From Unio delphinus (lineage: Eukaryota > Mollusca > Bivalvia > Unionida > Unionidae), in assembly GCA_029339505.1 (NCBI GenBank), contig JAQISU010000169.1, positions 5,820,001 through 5,884,000 of the forward strand: 64,000 nucleotides of DNA, given 5' to 3'. The stretch's first letter is position 1. Each line of letters opens with the position of its first letter. Both the position numbers and the translations under genes were made by a program. Of the stretch, positions 59,260 to 64,000 are shown in pieces. The notes under the pieces are model-generated. The model had not been told where the DNA came from, ran no database searches, and saw only the letters and a list, made by a program, of their open reading frames with translations.

Positions 59260-59620
59260 ATTACCTCAATGCGTCCTTGATAACAGAATTCAGCCCAATG
59301 GCCCATATCACTCGAAGCTAAATCAGAGCTGTATGGAAGATATGGCAAAGTTCGAATGCTGGGCTCCTTCGAGAAATGTGGCACGAGAGCAGATTTATAC
59401 GCCAATGCGTTATCATGGAATAGATGGATACTTCGGGTAGCTTTGTTCGGCCGAGTGGATTTCTATTGTTACACAATTGTTGACAACGCTTTAAAGGCAT
59501 ACCAATGTACAGTGACATTAGCCGAGTCAGGTCTCGGTAACTCAACGCCTGACTTTGCGCATCCCAAAAAAAAATGTATATAAAACGCTCTTGACAATCC
59601 GGCTACGTCTCCCGAGTCGG
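59260..59620 (-). pseudogene. mariner transposase remnant, catalytic half
   Basis: Across frameshifts, the minus strand reads RIVKSVLYT, FFWDAQSQ, MSLYIGMPLKRCQQLCNNRN, RPNKATRSIHLFHDN, then ALAYKSALVPHFSKEPS and LPYLPYSSDLASSD. These match the FWDAQG, HDNAxxH and PYSPDLAPxD landmarks of mariner. There are 34 residues between the Asp of HDN and the Asp of SSD, the DD34D spacing. The N-terminal DNA-binding half and the first catalytic Asp were not found. Confidence 0.75.
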
Positions 59621-59624
59621 TATC

Positions 59625-60375
59625 ACAAAACTAAATCCATATTTCGTCACTCTGATTTAAACGCTCTGGGTAACTCCTTTAAGATTTCGTGAATATCTGT
59701 TTGGTGATTTCAACCCGGGTCTGTTTTGATCGGACGTCAATCAATACAAGGCCCATAATGCACACACCATTCTGAGATTCAAATTACTCCTGTATGTATT
59801 TGTTACATGTTTAGGCTCTATTAAACGGTAACACAGACAAAGTGAAAACAAAAAGCTTTGTAACATTTAATAAATCATTAATTTCCCTGGAAATAAAAGA
59901 AAAATGGAAAAAGAACTCACTAACTTTATCCAAGTCGGCATTGATGTAGGGTCTAAGAGCACCCATATTTACAGTAACTTTATCTACGTCGGCATTGATG
60001 TCGAGCATATGATAAGACCCTAAGAGCACCCGTATATACAACAGGCTTCTTACACGGTAGCAAATTCGTTTTCCTTCGCCATTTCGACTCAGAATAATTT
60101 AGCAATTGACATCCTATAAATAAAGCAATGAAAACAAAACACATAACGAAATTAATTTTTATGTGCTCAAGATTTATCTACCAACACCCTTTTTTGCCCC
60201 ACCTTTCAATATTACTAGAATCCAGCTCAATGGAAAACAAACATGAGTACATTTTGATAACCATTTCTTTTTAAAGCTATTGGTATTGCAAACGTCACAT
60301 GATACTTCACGTAAGTCTTGTTGTTCGAATCTTTTTCTGCAGTATACTTTGAGTAAATGTTAATAAAAATTTTAC
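59625..60375. other. Non-coding DNA with a short direct duplication
   Basis: cggcattgatgt and taagagcaccc each occur twice around 59,930-60,035, a roughly 55-60-bp direct repeat. Nothing else was recognised. Confidence 0.4.
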
Positions 60376-60379
60376 AGAT

Positions 60380-60845
60380 ATAATTCCGACAGTATTCATA
60401 AGCCACGAGTAAGTATCGATATATACAGATATGTCCAACAGTACTCCTAGGGCACGTGTAAGTATGAATAGACATGTACAGATACAATTCCAACAGTACT
60501 CCTATGCCACGAGTAAGTATGAATGGACATGTACATATATATAATTCGAACAGTACTCCTAGGCCACGAGTAAGTATAAATCGATACATACTGTACATAT
60601 ATGCCCAACAGAATTCCTATGCCACGTGTAAGTATGAATAGACATATACAGATACAATTCCAACAGTACTCCTAGACCATGAGTACGTATGAATAGACAA
60701 GTACAAATATAGTTCCATCAGTACTCCTAAACCACGCGCAGATATGAATATATATGTACAGATACAATTCCAACAGTACTCCAAGGCCACGAGCAAATAT
60801 AAATATACATGTACATATATAATTCAAGCAGTACTCCTAGGACTA
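60380..60845. repeat. Tandem array, 54-60-bp units, about nine copies
   Basis: Each unit has caacagtactcctaggccac, gagtaagtatgaatagacat and gtacagatacaattc. Units differ at several positions. Confidence 0.9.
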
Positions 60846-60849
60846 TCTC

Positions 60850-61980
60850 AGCCGTTTGGGATTTTTGTTTTCTGGCCTGAATGTTTGCAAGAATATAGAG
60901 ACTATCCTGTATGTGGCTTAATCCTGTATCCAGCTTAAAGCCTTTTTATGGCAGCATTCACTTTGGCCATATATACTTATTTCTAAGGCTAAGAAAAGTA
61001 CATTTATCATTTATTTTTAAAATATTAAGACGAAATTAGGTTATCTTCCAGAAATTAAATGCATTTTCTAAATTATTTAAACAACAATGGCAATATTATT
61101 GGAAATATTGATTTTTTACAAAAAACAGTATGATTTTCTCTTGTGTTAAAGGAAAAATGTTTAATAATTTGCTTGAAAATCTTTTCACTATAACTTATCA
61201 CCCTGAAAAAAAAACCCACACACAAATGCACAGTCAAAGGTAAACCATAAAATTCCGCAGCTGTTGTTGTCGGTGTATAAAAACATGGTTTATGGTAGTT
61301 TATTATCTAAATCGCAGGACAATCCCGTTGGATTTTCGTATTATCCTAAAAAATGAACAAAATCTAATGTTTCAAGATTTTTATAATACGGTTCAAAGAT
61401 ATTCAGAACGTACAGCCAATTCATTACAAACTGACTTATTTAAAAGTGGCGGGAACTATGTTATGGTTTCCATAACCATTTTTAAATATGATACGTGCAA
61501 AACATTTGAAGTCATTAAGACTGATGCAAAAAAAAAAAAAACAATTAAAAGATGTGAAAATGATATGTAGAACAAAATATAACAGTAACAATAGTACCGT
61601 GATAAAAGTACGAAAAGAGGACAAAAGGAAGTTCTCCGTAATGAAGATATTCAGGTTGACGTTTGCATCTTGTTGAATTTTTTCAAAAGTCACTTTTTAG
61701 TACTAAAAATATGACAAGATCTCGCGTTAAATGGTGTAGATATAACGTATGTACATTAAAATGTGCACATATAATAGTACATGAAAGACAACCTTTTGAA
61801 AAAAAAGAAGAAAAAAAAAAACACGTGCCTATCCCATATATAAGACATCATATACATCAATTAACCTGATGGGATATGTCCTTCCTAAACCTGTTCTCCG
61901 ATTAACAGACAACCCTGTTTAATCTATTAAGAACTTACTTATCCTAAACTATTAATGAATAGATATCTTAAAAATGTTAA
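60850..61980. other. AT-rich DNA, no gene seen
   Basis: A plus-strand frame at 61,292-61,570 is open for 92 codons (start near MVVYYLNRRTIPLDF) but its Lys-rich end and AT bias look non-coding. No repeat family recognised. Confidence 0.3.
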
Positions 61981-61985
61981 CGTAC

Positions 61986-62146
61986 CTAGTTTTTGTCTCC
62001 CTTTCCATGAATAACAGTTTCGAAATTTGTTTCGTTAGGCGGGCTTGTCTTTCATGCAGCCATGTTAAAAAGTCCGAATGTTCACCTTGATATGCTGAGC
62101 CCCAAGCCGTTTGTCCTCGTCTGTTCACGTGACAGAAGAAAGACAT
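61986..62146 (-). CDS. Candidate first coding exon of the unidentified minus-strand gene
   Basis: An ATG at 62,146, with an in-frame TGA 18 bases upstream, opens 53 codons plus two bases up to a strong donor ACTAG|GTACGT. The peptide has EHSDFLTWLHERQARLTKQI, SKLLFMERETKTR and looks like a helical soluble segment. A later in-frame ATG (MERETKTR) in a good context is an alternative start. The trailing AG joins the leading G of 40,060-40,144 as Arg. The next recognised exon is 21.8 kb away, so the link rests on phase only. Confidence 0.45.
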
Positions 62147-62269
62147 ATAGCAACTTACATGTCAAGCGTGACCGATTTTACCTCTGCTTCGTCGTATACC
62201 TATATAAATACACACTAGATGATGTATGTAAGGAAATACTTGTTTGCTATTTTACGTATTAAAAGCATG

Positions 62270-64000
62270 GTACAAATAAATATGGACGTTTTGAAACCTT
62301 AAACTCCGTACGTACATATACTAACAAAATAATATTTTTTTAATGTGGCAATTATGATCATGTTCAAATTATTTAAAGGACATCTTGTTGTTAACGAAGG
62401 TAGATGTGTCTTTTGTCGCGTATATCATTGTTACACGTCACAATAATTGCTAGAAGTGATTCATCAAAACTCTTTTTTGGGCCATCCAAGCAAACCGATG
62501 AATGGCCAAAACAATTTTAGAACACTGCTAGATTGCCAAAAATTCGCATAGAGACTTGTTTATGATATTCAATGCAAATTTCGAGAAACTTAAATCGAGG
62601 CACCCATTCCAAGAGAGTGCAAAGTATAACTTAAAGTTCCATCTTTCAATATCAGGTACTACCGTTTCTTCAAAGAAAAAGAATCCTGGGGGTAAACGTC
62701 TAAGAATTAACAACTTTTGATACATACAATTAAGTGGATGAGCATTTCGAAAGGAAATGTACATGACGTATAGTTTTTGTCTTCATTTTCTCATATAATT
62801 TCAGGTTTAAGGACATTCACATATATAGTCATTTTGATTAAAAACATAGTGTTTAGACACACCATTCTGAATATTTAATATCGACTCAATTATTATTGAC
62901 ACTGCTCATACTCGAGATGACACCAACGTCTTCGTCGGCATCCTACAATGTCCTAAGAAGTAACTACAATCTCAGCAATTTTGCAACAAATTCTGTGGAG
63001 AAAAAAAAAAAACAACGCAATAAAACCAGGATCGACAACACTGTATTCCATATGTTCCGACTTTTGATTTCCGTCCTCGTATCCTATACGATCGACAATA
63101 TTCTCGTAACCCTTATACTAGAATTGAGCCAACAGTAACGTGATCATTAGTATCCGCGAAGTGTGATCTAGAAACGAGAGAATTCGGTGTGTGTCTGCTA
63201 ATTATATTTTATTTTGTTAGTATGTGGCTGAAATATAAGTTGTTTGTTTAGATACATGTATATTGCGTTATTTAATTATCACGCGCAGCAGAAAGACGTT
63301 TAGCTGGCATAGATTCATTGACATGGTCTATATGGCAAACGAGCAATTAGCTTATTATACCACCCTGGATAAATAAAGGATATAACTATTTATTATTCTT
63401 ATTACTATACGCTCCATTTGGCTCCATACTGCGGCACATAATGATCCCTATATTATTTTTTTCATATAACTAAACTGAAGAAAATCGAAACTGCATTTTT
63501 CTAAAAATAAAAATTATGGCATGTTACTATGTCTGGTATTTATTGCTTCTAAAACACATAACTAAGAAATTATTACTTTGGATTTAAAACGATGACGTCA
63601 TAGGCTATACACTATTTAAGCATGTTACCAGGAGAAATTATCTTAAAATCAAGTAAACTGGAGAAGATAACACATTGATTCGTTCCTAATATTTTATTAT
63701 TGTGTCTTTTTCTAATGAATATATATTTTCATTCAAGTCAATTTAGAAGAAAACTCCAACTGTTTAACAAAGCATAGCTTTCATATTACATAAACGTGGT
63801 ATTTAAGAAAAGTTGTAATGATAATAAAAATATATTAGAAATTAAATTATGTTTCGCGTTCGATATAAAATTCTGTGCGTGGGACCGAGCGTATCACACG
63901 TTACGCTGGAAATAGCCCGTACGTCGGTCAAACCGGTCAATTATTTACGACACACTGTAAACTTGTTGAAAATGCAGTCTTAAAGTTCGTGACCTACCCA
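62270..64000. other. Right flank, no gene recognised
   Basis: AT-rich DNA upstream of the putative first exon on the minus strand. No clear TATA-Inr arrangement, repeat family or coding frame was seen. A local CpG-richer stretch lies at 63,840-63,960. Confidence 0.35.

Noticed and set aside
60380..60845. CRISPR-like spacing of repeats
   Set aside because: The repeats are contiguous 54-60-bp units without unique spacers, in animal DNA; this is a minisatellite.

Overview
This is a window of animal nuclear DNA, most likely from a mollusc or another lophotrochozoan. It is AT-rich and full of dinucleotide, trinucleotide and homopolymer runs. It holds tRNA-derived SINEs of several families, remnants of two LINE types, and miniature inverted-repeat elements. 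One SINE family has a body typical of mollusc SINEs, and there is a mollusc-style TGACCTTGACCTTT repeat. The taxon is inferred from repeat content, not from a marker gene.

Host gene. No long uninterrupted host ORF exists. Reading splice signals by eye on the minus strand gives a chain of short open segments bounded by AG acceptors and GT donors. They run from about 62.1 kb (possible first coding exon) through 40.1, 37.9, 33.7, 26.3, 22.8, 19.8, 13.6, 8.4, 3.6 and 2.1 kb to a terminal exon at 1.8 kb, which has a stop and an AATAAA signal about 65 bases beyond it. Most neighbouring segments have matching codon phase. At least one exon is missing between 33.7 and 26.3 kb and another between 8.4 and 3.6 kb. 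I read this as one multi-exon gene covering nearly the whole window, and I do not recognise the protein. A second possible 5' exon on the same strand ends at 48,042.

LINEs and transposase remnants. An RTE-like LINE lies at 9.44-12.06 kb (+). It is 5'-truncated and carries one frameshift, but its reverse transcriptase domain is intact and it ends in an (ATTG)n tail. A CR1/L2-like LINE lies at 55.7-58.3 kb (-), broken by frameshifts and a nonsense codon, with an (ATT)n tail. Two more degenerate RT fragments lie at 46.0-46.44 kb and 50.15-50.48 kb. A mariner transposase remnant with DD34D spacing lies at 59.26-59.62 kb (-).

Miniature elements. There is a 372-bp hAT-type element with a perfect 8-bp target duplication (46,465-46,836). 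A 99-bp near-perfect hairpin has a perfect 9-bp target duplication (47,101-47,199). A Tc1/mariner-type element lies at 20.26-20.72 kb, and a hAT-like 160-bp element lies at 34.29 kb. An unnamed palindromic family has four copies.

Tandem arrays. These include a 25-bp minisatellite (18.9-19.6 kb), a 50-60-bp satellite containing an apparently recent 384-bp higher-order duplication (29.1-30.1 kb), a diverged array of about 130-150-bp units (32.05-33.4 kb, with a second locus at 39.1-39.5 kb), and a 54-60-bp array (60.38-60.85 kb).

Apart from the host exons, the window is intronic and repeat DNA. The rightmost 15 kb has fewer SINEs. No CRISPR, bacterial operon or prokaryotic feature is present.
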